From NCBI GenBank assembly GCA_036881885.1, contig JBAJNL010000007.1, positions 1-39,959 on the forward strand: a stretch of 39,959 nucleotides of DNA, given 5' to 3'. A model generated the notes under the pieces. That model was not told the origin of the DNA and searched no databases. It was given only the letters and a program-made list of their open reading frames with translations. Shown here in pieces: positions 16,352 to 24,886 of this stretch; within the stretch, counting starts at the first letter, position 1; the number at the start of each line of letters is the position of its first letter. Made by a program: the position numbers and the translations under genes. The DNA comes from JBAJNL01 sp036881885. GTDB taxonomy: Bacteria > Pseudomonadota > Alphaproteobacteria > Holosporales > Hepatobacteraceae.

Positions 16352-16794
16352 GACGATTTTTTCTCCTGCAGCGAACGCTGACTCTTTAAAGACATACCAT
16401 ACAGTTCTAAACGATGTCCAACAAGTTGATAGCCCAGTTTTTTTGCAATTTTGTGCTTTAAGGCTTCAATATCGGGATCAGAAAATTCAATCACTTCATC
16501 AGTTTCAAGGTCAACAAGGTGGTCATGTTGTTCTTTGGTTGCCGTTTCATAGCGCGCGTGCGAGCGCCCAAACGTGTGCTTTTCCAAAAGCCCCAGCTCT
16601 TCAAACAACTTAAGCGCGCGGTACACCGTTGGAATACTGACCGAACTTTCAAGCACCGATGCACGCTGACACAGGGTTGTGACATCTGGATGATCATCTG
16701 ACGCATCCAAAGCCCGCGCAATGGCTTTGCGCGCTTTGGTCATTTGCACACCTTTTTCTGCAAGACGCTGTTCAAGTGAAGGATGCTTAGACAT
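16348..16794 (-). CDS. fur: Fur-family metal-responsive transcriptional regulator
   Basis: Fur-family dimers bind a divalent metal and repress target promoters. The 148-aa product has the winged-helix recognition region SIPTVYRALKLFEELGLL (53-70) and a C-terminal metal site: Glu83 in RYE, His90-Asp-His92, and GHRLELYG with His127. CXXC structural-zinc pairs are absent, as in many alphaproteobacterial Fur/Mur proteins. The HDHL stretch lacks the His-rich heme motif of Irr, so Fur or Mur is favoured; the metal (iron or manganese) cannot be told. The start is ATG at 16794. It is the first gene of a coupled fur-olsB-olsA unit and lies about 70 nt after yidC on the same strand. Confidence 0.87.
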   Translation of the reverse strand: MSKHPSLEQRLAEKGVQMTKARKAIARALDASDDHPDVTTLCQRASVLESSVSIPTVYRALKLFEELGLLEKHTFGRSHARYETATKEQHDHLVDLETDEVIEFSDPDIEALKHKIAKKLGYQLVGHRLELYGMSLKSQRSLQEKKSS

Positions 16795-16865
16795 TGTTTG
16801 CAATCATGTTAGAGACAGATTTTGCTTTCACGCACTTCACCATTTATCTGTTTCCCTTCTATGCC

Positions 16866-18677
16866 TTACCGTCTCTTTTTCTTCTGCGCCAATGTTTTTT
16901 GCGCGGCCATGCGCCCAATCATCCACTGTTGCGCCATCGATAACAGATTATTCCAGGTCCAATAGATCACAACGCCTGCTGAAAAACCACTAAACATGTA
17001 AGTAAAGATAATCGGCATGCCGTACGTAAACATGATACGCTGCGTGGGATCAGCCGGTGGCGGGCTCATCCTTTGCTGCAACAGCATGGAAAGGCCCATA
17101 ATCAACGGCCACAGGCCTAAGGTTAAAAAGCCTGGCAGCTCAAGCGGAATCAGACCACACAGGGTAAAGATATTGGTGGGATCTGGCGCCGACAAATCAA
17201 CAATCCAGCCAAAAAATGGCGCATGTCGCGCATCAACACTAATAAGCAACACCTTATAAAGTGCAAAAAAGAAAGGCATCTGCAGCAACATGGGCAAGCA
17301 GCCCGAAACGGGATTCACCTTTTCTCTTTTATAAAACGCCATCAGCTCTTGGCTCATGCGCTGTTGATCGTCTTTATAACGCTCTTTTAACCGCTCAAGC
17401 TCGGGCCCCAGCAATTTCATTTTCGCCATCGAGCGATAGGACTTGTTTGCCAACGGAAAAAACAGCAATTTCAGCAAAACCGTAAAGAGCAAAATGGCCA
17501 GACCAAAATTACCTGTTAGGCCCTTAAGCCACGACAACGTATAAAAGATAGGTTTCGTTAAAAAATAGAACCAGCCAAAATCGATGGCTTTATCAAAATG
17601 CAAAATATTTTCGCTTGTCTCGTAAAAGTCAAGCACATGCAGATCTTTTGCGCCAGCATAAAGTCGGGTTTTCACTTCAGCCACGCCATGGGCCGGCACC
17701 TGAATGCCGCGATCCATAAACGCCACGTGATAAGGTGTTTTCGCCGCCTTGCCAGAGGCGTTGGCTTTATAGTTAAAAGAGCTGACAAAAGGCTTTTCGG
17801 GCGCAAACGCCACCAGCCAGTACTTGTCTGCAATGCCAAGCCAGCCTGTGGTGGCCTCTTCAACTACCTGCCCTTTCTTTTGCAGATCGTCGTACGACAG
17901 CTCTTTAAGCGCGCCGTTGATAAAGCCAACGGGTCCCTCATAAACCAGCATTTGCGATGACATGTCAGGCTTTGCGCGGCGCACGCTGCCCCGCAACGCA
18001 AGGTTAAGCGCTTGGGATGTTTGGTTGATCACACGTTCGGTTATAAAAAACATGCCTTTTTCATCAAGCCTAATGTGTCGCTCAAAACGCACACCCGCCG
18101 GATGCTGCCAAAACAAGACAAAGGCGTCGTTATCGCCCCTGCCGCCATTTTGCCACAAGGCATCAGCTGGCGGCACCAGACCTGATGGGCCCTTAAGATC
18201 ATGCCACCTTAAAAAAACTTCGTAAGGATGCGCAGCCGTTAAGGGCTGCAAAAGGGCCACCGGCTGACGCGCCTCTTTTTTGGTGCCCGCCGTTTCAAAA
18301 TGCTGTGTTAAAAACAACAGATTCAGCAAGGGCCCTCTTGTATTCAGCTTGCCCTTCAATGTTTTGGTTTCAAAAGGAATCGCCGGCGCTTCAACCATCA
18401 AAGGTGCGACCTCTTCGCTTGCACTGACGGTGGCTGCCTTTTCTGCGCCATCAGGCGTTTGGCCGTTTTGCAACAAAGCGCGCTCGTTTTGAAGATCATC
18501 CTCACGGTCAAATCCCTCGCTTGGCAACGCCTTTTCTGACACGGCAGTTGCCAGGCTGACGTTTTCTTGTGTTGCCGGCGTTTGCGGGCGCAGCCACTTC
18601 ATCAGATAGTCACCACCTACCAAGATGGCAAGGCACAAGACAAAGACGGTGAGCAGATTTTTTTGATCTTCTTTCAT
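16866..18677 (-). CDS. yidC: Membrane protein insertase YidC
   Basis: YidC inserts and folds inner-membrane proteins with or without SecYEG. The 603-aa product has an N-terminal anchor (LLTVFVLCLAILVGG), a large periplasmic domain (about 30-365) and the conserved C-terminal insertase core. That core begins with FGLAILLFTVLLKLLFFPLANKSYRSMAKMK; the groove residue that is Arg in E. coli is Lys here. NPVSGCLPMLLQMPFFFALYKVL follows, and the last segments end with a basic tail (QKTLAQKKKRR). AAGGG before the ATG at 18677 supports that start over 18701. It is not next to rpmH, rnpA or yidD as in many bacteria. Upstream on the same strand is a deacetylase-like gene. Confidence 0.95.
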   Translation of the reverse strand: MKEDQKNLLTVFVLCLAILVGGDYLMKWLRPQTPATQENVSLATAVSEKALPSEGFDREDDLQNERALLQNGQTPDGAEKAATVSASEEVAPLMVEAPAIPFETKTLKGKLNTRGPLLNLLFLTQHFETAGTKKEARQPVALLQPLTAAHPYEVFLRWHDLKGPSGLVPPADALWQNGGRGDNDAFVLFWQHPAGVRFERHIRLDEKGMFFITERVINQTSQALNLALRGSVRRAKPDMSSQMLVYEGPVGFINGALKELSYDDLQKKGQVVEEATTGWLGIADKYWLVAFAPEKPFVSSFNYKANASGKAAKTPYHVAFMDRGIQVPAHGVAEVKTRLYAGAKDLHVLDFYETSENILHFDKAIDFGWFYFLTKPIFYTLSWLKGLTGNFGLAILLFTVLLKLLFFPLANKSYRSMAKMKLLGPELERLKERYKDDQQRMSQELMAFYKREKVNPVSGCLPMLLQMPFFFALYKVLLISVDARHAPFFGWIVDLSAPDPTNIFTLCGLIPLELPGFLTLGLWPLIMGLSMLLQQRMSPPPADPTQRIMFTYGMPIIFTYMFSGFSAGVVIYWTWNNLLSMAQQWMIGRMAAQKTLAQKKKRR

Positions 18678-18767
18678 AAAGCCCTTACATTTCTGGCACA
18701 AAACAAAAGGATATCAAGAACCACGCCCAAAGAAAAGTCTTGCGGCCGTTTGCGCATCTTCAGCACG

Positions 18768-19937
18768 CTATCTTAAAAAGGCGCGCGAAAGCGGCACCAA
18801 AGGCACACCCATTTTTTTTATAAATTGCCGAATGTGCTTTAAGTGGTGCGCTGACGCACCAGCTGCCCTAATGGCCACGATAATGTTTTTCTTACGCAGC
18901 AGCCGCTTTTTTAGCAACACCAAGGCGTTTTGATAGCCAAAACTTGATGTGTTTTGATCCACCGTTGCCCCCCCTTCAAAGCTGTCAAGATCAAGCACTG
19001 CATCGCACACCCCGTTTAAAACACCCTGATCAGTCGCCACATCATCTGCCCGCGAATTGGGCGTTTGCATGGTCTCTAAAAACAGGGCGCCCTTTGCGCA
19101 CAACTGGTTGCAAAGCAACGACAGCGGCCCATCTTCTTGTGTAAAGCGACTACCTGTCACATGGGTTAGGCCCATGGCAAGAGGCAACGCTTTAAACGCA
19201 GCGTCAAGTTTCTTTTGCATCCCCTCTTGCGTATCCGAGCTCAACAGCGCACCCTCGACCACCTCATGCTGTGATTCAAGGGGCATCAACACCAAAATTT
19301 CACACCCTTTTTGGTGCAACGCTTTCGAGGTTTTTTTCGCATGCGGCGCATCAGACGCCAACGCCACCGTTGTATAAGTGGGCATTAAAGGCATCATACG
19401 TTGCGCTTCTTTTGAAGACGGCCTGTTGTTTTCAAATGCCCGCGGAAGGCCTAAAAAAATCAACGAAAGGCTGCCCCGCTTTAAGGGCTTGTTAAAGGGC
19501 ACCAGGTTGCGATAAAAAATGCCGTCTTCTTTGGCACAGGCCTCGCGCACGGTGTTTGCGGCAGGGTTTGCGACCAAAGCTGTTTGTTCGGTTGCAGTGG
19601 TTTGTGTGTGCGCCTCGGGTGCCTCTTCGGCATCAATGGTGGGTACACGCAAAAGATGTTCTTTTGAGAACGCTTTATCAACCTGCGCCCTTTGATCCAT
19701 CCATCGCAGCGCCAAAGCCCCCAAAAAAGCACCAATGAGCGCAAGAACCAGCATAATGGCAAACCGCTTGATGCGCGTTGTAAACTGATTAAAAAAGCCT
19801 GCAACTTTAGACGACTTGGCTGATTTTCGCTTGGGCTCTTCTAAGGGGTCGCCCTCTGCGTCTTCGTGCGCCTCTTTGTCGGCGTTCTGCGCACGCTTTT
19901 TTTCAGGCTTTTCTTTGGAATCGTTTTTTTTACGCAT
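18768..19937 (-). CDS. Divergent polysaccharide deacetylase family protein (YibQ-like)
   Basis: The C-terminal ~240 residues match the divergent polysaccharide deacetylase family (DUF610/YibQ): LIFLGLP..., MPLESQ, the signature MGLTHVTGSRFTQ, a FLETMQTPNS segment and the closing VPLVPLSRA. Family members usually have a signal or anchor and act, if at all, on the cell envelope; their activity is largely untested. The first 55 residues here are unusually charged (Lys/Glu/Asp-rich), followed by a membrane segment (FAIMLVLALIGAFLGALAL, about 59-77), so it is probably anchored with the domain in the periplasm. AGG eight bases before the ATG supports the start. It precedes yidC on the same strand; alphaproteobacteria often have it next to a ctpA-type protease, which is absent here. 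Confidence 0.78.
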   Translation of the reverse strand: MRKKNDSKEKPEKKRAQNADKEAHEDAEGDPLEEPKRKSAKSSKVAGFFNQFTTRIKRFAIMLVLALIGAFLGALALRWMDQRAQVDKAFSKEHLLRVPTIDAEEAPEAHTQTTATEQTALVANPAANTVREACAKEDGIFYRNLVPFNKPLKRGSLSLIFLGLPRAFENNRPSSKEAQRMMPLMPTYTTVALASDAPHAKKTSKALHQKGCEILVLMPLESQHEVVEGALLSSDTQEGMQKKLDAAFKALPLAMGLTHVTGSRFTQEDGPLSLLCNQLCAKGALFLETMQTPNSRADDVATDQGVLNGVCDAVLDLDSFEGGATVDQNTSSFGYQNALVLLKKRLLRKKNIIVAIRAAGASAHHLKHIRQFIKKMGVPLVPLSRAFLR

Positions 19938-19997
19938 CTTAGTTACCTATTGTTTCTTTTGGCATCATAGCAACAAACAATTTGTTTTTAAAAGATT

Positions 19998-20762
19998 TTA
20001 AAACGACAAAACGTGGGTGATGTCGCGCAACTGCCCCTTTTGAAGATCACCCAGTTCAAAAGGCCCAAAGGCGATGCGCTTTAAACGCAACACTTTCAGG
20101 CCCCAAAAGGCAAACACACGGCGAATCTCACGGTTTTTTCCCTCACACAAGATCACGCGGCACCAGCCAAAAGAGGCTTCAGCTGACGCCAAGCGTTCAA
20201 TCACAATGGGCGCATAGGTTATTTTGTCGATCGTAAGGCCCTTTAACGCACTTGCAAGATGCGCCTTGGTTAAAACACCCTGAAACCGCACTTTGTAAAC
20301 CCGCTCAATGCCCTGTTGAGGCAACTCTAAAAAGCGTTTCAAGGCGCCGCTATTGGTCAGCAACAGTAAGCCTTCCGAGTTTTGGTCAAGCCGCCCCACC
20401 GTGAGCAAGGCCTGGTTTTGCGGCACATCTTGATGCGCGCGCACTTTTTGCATAACCGTTGGGCGCCCCAAAGGATCATGATGCGTTGTCAGCGTCCCGA
20501 CCGCCTTGTGATACATCAAAAGATGCACCCTTGGCAGCGTGCGCGGTGCCTTTTTGCCCTCACACACAATGACATCTTTCTCTGTCACCGGCATGGCAGG
20601 ATCAAAAACACGCGCACCATTCACAAGAACGCCTTTTTCGCTAATCAAACGATCAAGCCCGCGCTTGGTGCCAAAATCACGCTGCGCCAAATACTTGGCA
20701 AGACGCATCGGCGGCAAAGCTGTTTGAGGTGTTTGTAGCCATTGTTTCAGCTGTCGCAGCAT
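19998..20762 (-). CDS. rluB: rRNA pseudouridine synthase of the RsuA/RluB/RluE/RluF group
   Basis: Converts specific uridines in ribosomal RNA to pseudouridine. The 254-aa product has an N-terminal S4 RNA-binding domain (about 19-65; RLAKYLAQRDFGTKRG, VLVNG) and a catalytic domain with GRLDQNSEGLLLLTNSG, where Asp126 is the nucleophile. ERVYKVRF and EGKNREIRRVF are also typical. The sequence fits RluB (23S rRNA U2605 in E. coli numbering) best, but RsuA-type specificity cannot be excluded. It is divergent from greA, with which it shares a 225-nt upstream region. Confidence 0.85.
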   Translation of the reverse strand: MLRQLKQWLQTPQTALPPMRLAKYLAQRDFGTKRGLDRLISEKGVLVNGARVFDPAMPVTEKDVIVCEGKKAPRTLPRVHLLMYHKAVGTLTTHHDPLGRPTVMQKVRAHQDVPQNQALLTVGRLDQNSEGLLLLTNSGALKRFLELPQQGIERVYKVRFQGVLTKAHLASALKGLTIDKITYAPIVIERLASAEASFGWCRVILCEGKNREIRRVFAFWGLKVLRLKRIAFGPFELGDLQKGQLRDITHVLSF

Positions 20763-20820
20763 TGTTGGGTCAGCTCCTGGCTCATTTCTGTTTTGTTTGA
20801 TGATTGCGCGTGCACCGTCT

Positions 20821-20848
20821 TTGTTTTTTTGCTAACCCATTGTATAAA
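20821..20848 (+). promoter_or_regulatory. Possible promoter of greA
   Basis: TTGTTT (20821-20826), a 16-nt spacer and TATAAA (20843-20848), about 140 bases before greA. The -35 is weak. The intervening DNA up to 20987 shows no gene. Confidence 0.3.
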
Positions 20849-20987
20849 ACATTTTTCAAAAGCGAAAAAAGACTTGTGTGTTTGGGTGTTCTTTTTTACC
20901 ATGGTGGCTTGTGCTTGAGCAAACGCGCAACCACAGTGAGGTTTATTTAGAAAATAAGAAGTCGACGTAAGCAGTTGGGGTTTGAAA

Positions 20988-21467
20988 ATGACAGCTCAAA
21001 AATTTCCTATGACAGCCGATGGCCATGAGAAACTTGTCGAAGAACTTGCAGAGCTCAAAAAAAATGAGCGTCCACGCCTGATTGCGGCCATTGCTGATGC
21101 CAGGCGTCACGGCGACCTTTCAGAAAACGCCGAGTACCACGCCGCCAAAGAAAAGCAAAAGCATGTCGAAGGACGCATCAGCGAGATTGAAACCAAACTG
21201 GCCTCGGCCCAGGTGATCAACCTGCCGCCCGCCTCGCAAGACACCATTGTGTTTGGTGCCACCGTTACGCTTGAAGACGACGACACCGAAGCACAACGCA
21301 CCTACCGCATTGTGGGCGAAGATGAGGCAAATATTGAAAAAGGCCTGCTATCGGTGCGATCACCCCTTGCACGTGGCCTTGTTGGCAAAAGCGTGGATGA
21401 CGATATTGAAATTCAAACGCCCAGCGGTCAGAAAACCTACACTGTTTTGTCTATTTTGTACAAATAA
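20988..21467 (+). CDS. greA: Transcription elongation factor GreA
   Basis: GreA enters the secondary channel of RNA polymerase and restarts arrested complexes by stimulating transcript cleavage. The 159-aa product has the N-terminal coiled coil (LVEELAELKKNERPRLIAAIADAR), the tip with the acidic pair in HGDLSENAEYHAAKE (as in E. coli Asp41/Glu44), and the C-terminal FKBP-like domain ending in SGQKTYTVLSI. GGGG seven bases before the ATG at 20988 favours this start over the in-frame TTG at 20982. Directly after its stop begins repeat DNA. Confidence 0.96.
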   Translation: MTAQKFPMTADGHEKLVEELAELKKNERPRLIAAIADARRHGDLSENAEYHAAKEKQKHVEGRISEIETKLASAQVINLPPASQDTIVFGATVTLEDDDTEAQRTYRIVGEDEANIEKGLLSVRSPLARGLVGKSVDDDIEIQTPSGQKTYTVLSILYK

Positions 21468-21475
21468 CAAAACAG

Positions 21476-21577
21476 CCAAAACACACTGGATTGCCGCGTC
21501 AAAACAAAAGTCATAACCCTTACAGCAATGACGGTTGGGGGGCATGCCACGTCACACCGTGCATGATCGCGAAGGCT
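21476..21577 (-). repeat. Palindromic intergenic repeat, diverged copy
   Basis: On the minus strand this reads TTCGCGATCATGC, then GTCATTGCTG (21532 downward) and GACGCGGCAATCCAGTGTG near 21483. These are recognisable pieces of the family best preserved at 22516-22623 and 31315-31415. It begins just after the greA stop and is followed by promoter-like element D. The gap 21468-21759 holds only these repeats. Confidence 0.55.
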
Positions 21578-21604
21578 GTAGTCTCTGACAACCGCTCCCA
21601 CCTT

Positions 21605-21670
21605 TCTTTAAAATGCGCGAAAGGCATTCTCCACCCTTCACAAGTTTAGCAAGTTTTTAATTAAAATCAA
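21605..21670 (-). repeat. Promoter-like repeat element, copy D
   Basis: On the minus strand: TTGATT (21670-21665), 16 nt, TAAACT (21648-21643), then GTGAAGGG-TGGAGAATG-CCTTTCGC. The last part forms a full 8-bp stem (with G-U pairs) around a 9-nt loop. It is the best-paired of the four copies. Confidence 0.6.
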
Positions 21671-21759
21671 ACAAACACTTGTTCTCGCCATGGCAAAAAT
21701 TGGTCACTGTTTTGATCGCCGCCCCACCAAAACACTTGCGAAGGCGCGCGCGCCATACG

Positions 21760-22176
21760 TTAGTACATCATTTTGATCTTAAGATCAGACCTTTTGACGA
21801 CATAAGGCTGAAAATCTCCTCCCAAAAGCTGGGCAATCAAAGGATTTGATGGCAAATGTGCTAACGACTTCATCAACGTGCCTGCAAGGTTAATACCCTC
21901 TACAATTTTTTTGACCTCGGGGTTATCAGCTGCTACCCACGTTTTTGTGCGTAACGCTTTGTAGTCATTCAACAACGCGTTTGTATGAGCCGTTTTTGTT
22001 GAGGGCTGATGATGCTCATTTATCAACTTTTGGTTAAATTTATCCAGATACGGCATTGTGAGCAATGGCATTCGCCGCTGTGCATAAAGTGACGACACAA
22101 AACCACCCGCACCGTATAAAGAAATGCCGCAGAAAAAAAGCAAAACCATCAAACGCTTGAATGTTACATTTTGCAT
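21760..22176 (-). CDS. Small exported protein, function unknown
   Basis: A 138-aa product with a signal peptide (basic FKR, then LMVLLFFCGISLYGAGGFVSSLYA, probable cleavage after SLYA). The mature part of about 105 residues is hydrophilic with no cysteine and ends in a basic KRSDLKIKMMY. I recognise no family. It is supported as a real gene by a very strong ribosome binding site (GAGGAGG before the ATG at 22176) and a clean signal sequence. It is flanked on both sides by repeat DNA. Confidence 0.65.
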   Translation of the reverse strand: MQNVTFKRLMVLLFFCGISLYGAGGFVSSLYAQRRMPLLTMPYLDKFNQKLINEHHQPSTKTAHTNALLNDYKALRTKTWVAADNPEVKKIVEGINLAGTLMKSLAHLPSNPLIAQLLGGDFQPYVVKRSDLKIKMMY

Positions 22177-22312
22177 CAGAAGACCTCCTCAAAACACCTT
22201 TACATTTATAAAAGACAAAAATAGGTTAACAGTACATAAATATTTATCCATTTCAAATCAACACACGCAGTCAGCAACAGCGATCCAGATCGCATTCCCC
22301 TACACAATGACT

Positions 22313-22353
22313 CTTGCATGTGGAGCGCGCGGGGCTAAAGCCTTCTTGATGAC
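22313..22353 (+). repeat. Palindromic intergenic repeat, right-arm fragment
   Basis: GCATGTGGA...GCGCGGGGC...GCCTTC..GATGACGA resembles the right arm of the copy at 22516-22623 with several changes. It lies 160 bases from that copy in the same orientation. Confidence 0.45.
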
Positions 22354-22400
22354 GATCAAAAAGCTAACTAACTTCTGTGACAGCAACAGCCATTATTGAC

Positions 22401-22465
22401 TTGATTTTGCTTAAAAATTTTCTAAACTTGCGGACGGTGGAGAACACCCTTCGCGCGCCTAAAAT
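22401..22465 (+). repeat. Promoter-like repeat element, copy B
   Basis: TTGATT (22401-22406), 16 nt, TAAACT (22423-22428), then GCGGACGG-TGGAGAACA-CCCTTCGC, a stem with one mismatch around a 9-nt loop. A full palindromic repeat begins 50 bases further on. Confidence 0.6.
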
Positions 22466-22515
22466 CAGTCAGATTGAAAGAACACGGTCACAAAAAGTAC
22501 AGACGTCACAATCAC

Positions 22516-22623
22516 GTCATTGCGAGGAGGAATTTATTCCGACGCGGCAATCCATGTGTGCCTTAGCCGCTTCAGTCCCTTGCAAGTGGATCGCGCGGGG
22601 CGCTGCGCACCTTCGCGATGACG
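22516..22623 (+). repeat. Palindromic intergenic repeat, full copy
   Basis: Left part GTCATTGCGAGGAGG...CGACGCGGCAATCC, middle TTAGCCGCTTCAG, right part GTGGATCGCGCGGGGC...CTTCGCGATGACG. The left part is itself an imperfect palindrome (ATTGC/GCAAT). The same units recur in full at 24737-24843 (same orientation) and at 31315-31415 and 32391-32498 (opposite orientation). Confidence 0.75.
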
Positions 22624-22834
22624 AAGGAAGTTGCAGCCAGTCATGGTGACAAAGGGATCCACTGACCTTTCGCGATGACGATCACAAAACAACGACACGC
22701 CCGTTAGCCATTTTTACGATCACAACACGCTTATCTGCAAACGCCATTTGTCAAAAAAAAATATATTATTGATTTTATTGTGTTTTCTTGATATTTATTA
22801 ATCAGTTTATTTCTAAAAAATCTATTTTATTACA

Positions 22835-24643
22835 ATGTATTGTCGTCTTGTTTTTATATTTTCTATCTTTTTATATAATTATTGTTTTTATTTTCCAACT
22901 CTTTGGGCGATAAGAGATACGCAAGTGCAGGGTAACGACACACTTACCGTGTGTACGCCTCAAAATCCTAACTTACAAGAGGCACAAGCAGCGCCTGCTG
23001 CATCCAGCAACCCACTGCCGTCAGCAGAAAGCGCCCTGTCAGTTCTGTCTTTACCAGACGATATGCTTGGGTTGATTTTTGAATTTTACAGCATGGACGC
23101 AGATGGAGGCGTTGATACGTTAGACATGGTGCGATGGAGCAAGGTGTGCAAGCGCTTTAAGTATATCTATGATCAACACATCTTTTCTCTACTCGACACA
23201 TTGCACCTGCGCTCTCTTGCTTCTCTCGACTCTTTTATAGCGCCCAATTCTTCAGGCACTCGCCCTATCGATTGCTTTTCTGGGAACATTATCCTTGCGC
23301 CCCAAATCGTAAGAAGCCTTTTACAACAACAAAAGGCAACTGCGCAAGCAATGTCCGATCCCGAAGACATGGAAAGCACTGTAACTGAACCGTCAGCAAC
23401 AATCACACCAAAGACGGCTTTAATGCTTGCAGATGTTGAACAAGCCATGCAGGCCCATTATGACCGTGGCAACAGCTTGTCTCTTAGCGTACAAAACGAA
23501 GAAAACAAAACCAAGTATGAAGAGATTGCGCCTTTTGCATGCCTGCCTGTGACCGATTTAAAGATTGGTGAAAAAGGACTCGTTTATTTCGAACCACTTA
23601 ATCTGTTTACACATCTGACCACACTTTCTGTAACCACGGAACATAGTGAAAGCACTTTACTGTTCGAACAGCTAAAAAACGTAAAAAGCCTTACACTTCA
23701 TAAATGCGATTGGGAGACTCTTAATGGATTTGGTCACTGTGAAAGTCTAGACTTTCTAAATGTTTATAACCACAAGTTTTTAACCAACCTTGGTGATATA
23801 GGCCAAAGCAAAACCCTTCGGAAAGTTGTACTGTCCCACCTTCCAAGACTTGAAAGTTTAGAAGCATTAGGCTTGTTAGAAAACCTTCAAGAGGTTTATA
23901 TTCAAAAGCTTGGCAATCTGCATAGCGTCGAACCTTTATTGCAGTGCCCCCAATTAACAAAGCTTACGTTATACAACTTAGAGCTTCCAGAGATACCTTT
24001 TTTGACTAAGCCCACAAACCTAAGATGCTTAGAGGTCACTGGCTGGAAATTTGATAACACACTGCAGATCACGGCTTCCAACCTGCAGCAGATAAATATC
24101 CGCCGCTGTGATATTAGAAAAATTATTTTGGCTGAATGTTTCAAGGATAGATCAAACCCAGCAGACCGCACACTGCGTATCGATGACTGCCGCCACCTTA
24201 CACAAATTGATGGTTTAAACAACTGTCAAGACTTTACATTTTTGTCTTTACAAAACAACTGTGTTCTTGAAGTGTTTGGCCCTTGTGCGCCTTTTGCACA
24301 CTTAGATCTTACAGCATGCCCTCAACTGATGCCCACAGCTTCTTGGCTTCAAGTACAACATTTAATTAACAGTAGGGTTTTGCCACTGTTTGACCCAGTG
24401 CCTGAGCAGCAAAGATTGGTACATCTTGAGCTTAAAGAAGATGCAGCACGTGACCCAGATTTGCTGTTAAAACTGCAACAGCTGACCGCGCTCAAAAGAT
24501 TGGTGCTTGATCGTAAGCCCCAGAACATGGCCGCCATCAGGGCGTTCTGCAAAGAGAAAAACATCACAATGTTGCTCGATGACATAAATGGATACGGGCC
24601 GGAGCCCTTCTCTTTAAACGATGAAGTTCCCAATGAAGGCTAA
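22835..24643 (+). CDS. Exported F-box-like leucine-rich-repeat protein, candidate host-directed effector
   Basis: A 602-aa product. Residues 1-25 are hydrophobic (LVFIFSIFLYNYCFYFPTLWA), resembling a signal peptide. After a Pro/Ala/Ser-rich linker, residues about 72-112 resemble an F-box: LSLPDDMLGLIFEFYSM, then MVRWSKVCKRFKYI, fitting LPxxxLxxIF...CKxF. From about 240 onward come irregular leucine-rich repeats (VKSLTLHKCDW, SLDFLNVYNHKFL, LRKVVLSHLPRLES, LTKLTLYNLEL, LRCLEVTGW). F-boxes recruit SKP1-cullin ubiquitin ligases, which bacteria lack, and intracellular bacteria use F-box effectors in host cells. Host action is inference. No strong ribosome binding site precedes the ATG. Repeats lie on both sides. 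Confidence 0.75.
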   Translation: MYCRLVFIFSIFLYNYCFYFPTLWAIRDTQVQGNDTLTVCTPQNPNLQEAQAAPAASSNPLPSAESALSVLSLPDDMLGLIFEFYSMDADGGVDTLDMVRWSKVCKRFKYIYDQHIFSLLDTLHLRSLASLDSFIAPNSSGTRPIDCFSGNIILAPQIVRSLLQQQKATAQAMSDPEDMESTVTEPSATITPKTALMLADVEQAMQAHYDRGNSLSLSVQNEENKTKYEEIAPFACLPVTDLKIGEKGLVYFEPLNLFTHLTTLSVTTEHSESTLLFEQLKNVKSLTLHKCDWETLNGFGHCESLDFLNVYNHKFLTNLGDIGQSKTLRKVVLSHLPRLESLEALGLLENLQEVYIQKLGNLHSVEPLLQCPQLTKLTLYNLELPEIPFLTKPTNLRCLEVTGWKFDNTLQITASNLQQINIRRCDIRKIILAECFKDRSNPADRTLRIDDCRHLTQIDGLNNCQDFTFLSLQNNCVLEVFGPCAPFAHLDLTACPQLMPTASWLQVQHLINSRVLPLFDPVPEQQRLVHLELKEDAARDPDLLLKLQQLTALKRLVLDRKPQNMAAIRAFCKEKNITMLLDDINGYGPEPFSLNDEVPNEG

Positions 24644-24736
24644 CCCCTGCCAGCGATGATGCTCAAAATGACATGTTAGGATCCCTAAATTGTCATTGAG
24701 AAGATCTTTGGGAGACCCGGTTAGGCCGAATCGCAT

Positions 24737-24843
24737 GTCATTGCCAGAAGAAACTTTTGTGTCGACGCGGTAATCCACGTGTACCTTAGCCGCTTTAAGC
24801 ACCTTGCATGTGGATCGCCACAGGCTGCGCCTTCGCGATGACG
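24737..24843 (+). repeat. Palindromic intergenic repeat, full copy
   Basis: GTCATTGCCAGAAG...GTCGACGCGGTAATCCACGTG, CTTAGCCGCTTTAAGC, then GCATGTGGATCGCCAC and CTTCGCGATGACG. Same orientation as the copy at 22516. A degenerate extra piece (GTCATTGAGAAG, about 24692-24703) lies upstream. The region begins right after the F-box/LRR stop. Confidence 0.7.
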
Positions 24844-24886
24844 CAATGAGCATGGCACCTTTGCAGCAGAAAGACCTCTTATCTTT

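Larger units (their letters stand above)
22177..22834. other. Repeat-filled intergenic region upstream of the F-box/LRR gene
   Basis: 658 bases without a supported gene. From the left: an A+T-rich leader with the palindrome ATAAATATTTAT (22236-22247), a partial palindromic repeat (22313-22353), promoter-like element B (22401-22465), a full palindromic repeat (22516-22623), another fragment ending TTCGCGATGACG (22654-22681), and a strongly A+T-rich stretch (22748-22834) that is probably the promoter of the next gene. Confidence 0.6.

Noticed and set aside
21476..24843. CRISPR array
   Set aside because: The repeats are about 100 bp, irregularly spaced, in both orientations and mosaic; no short regular repeats with unique spacers and no cas genes.
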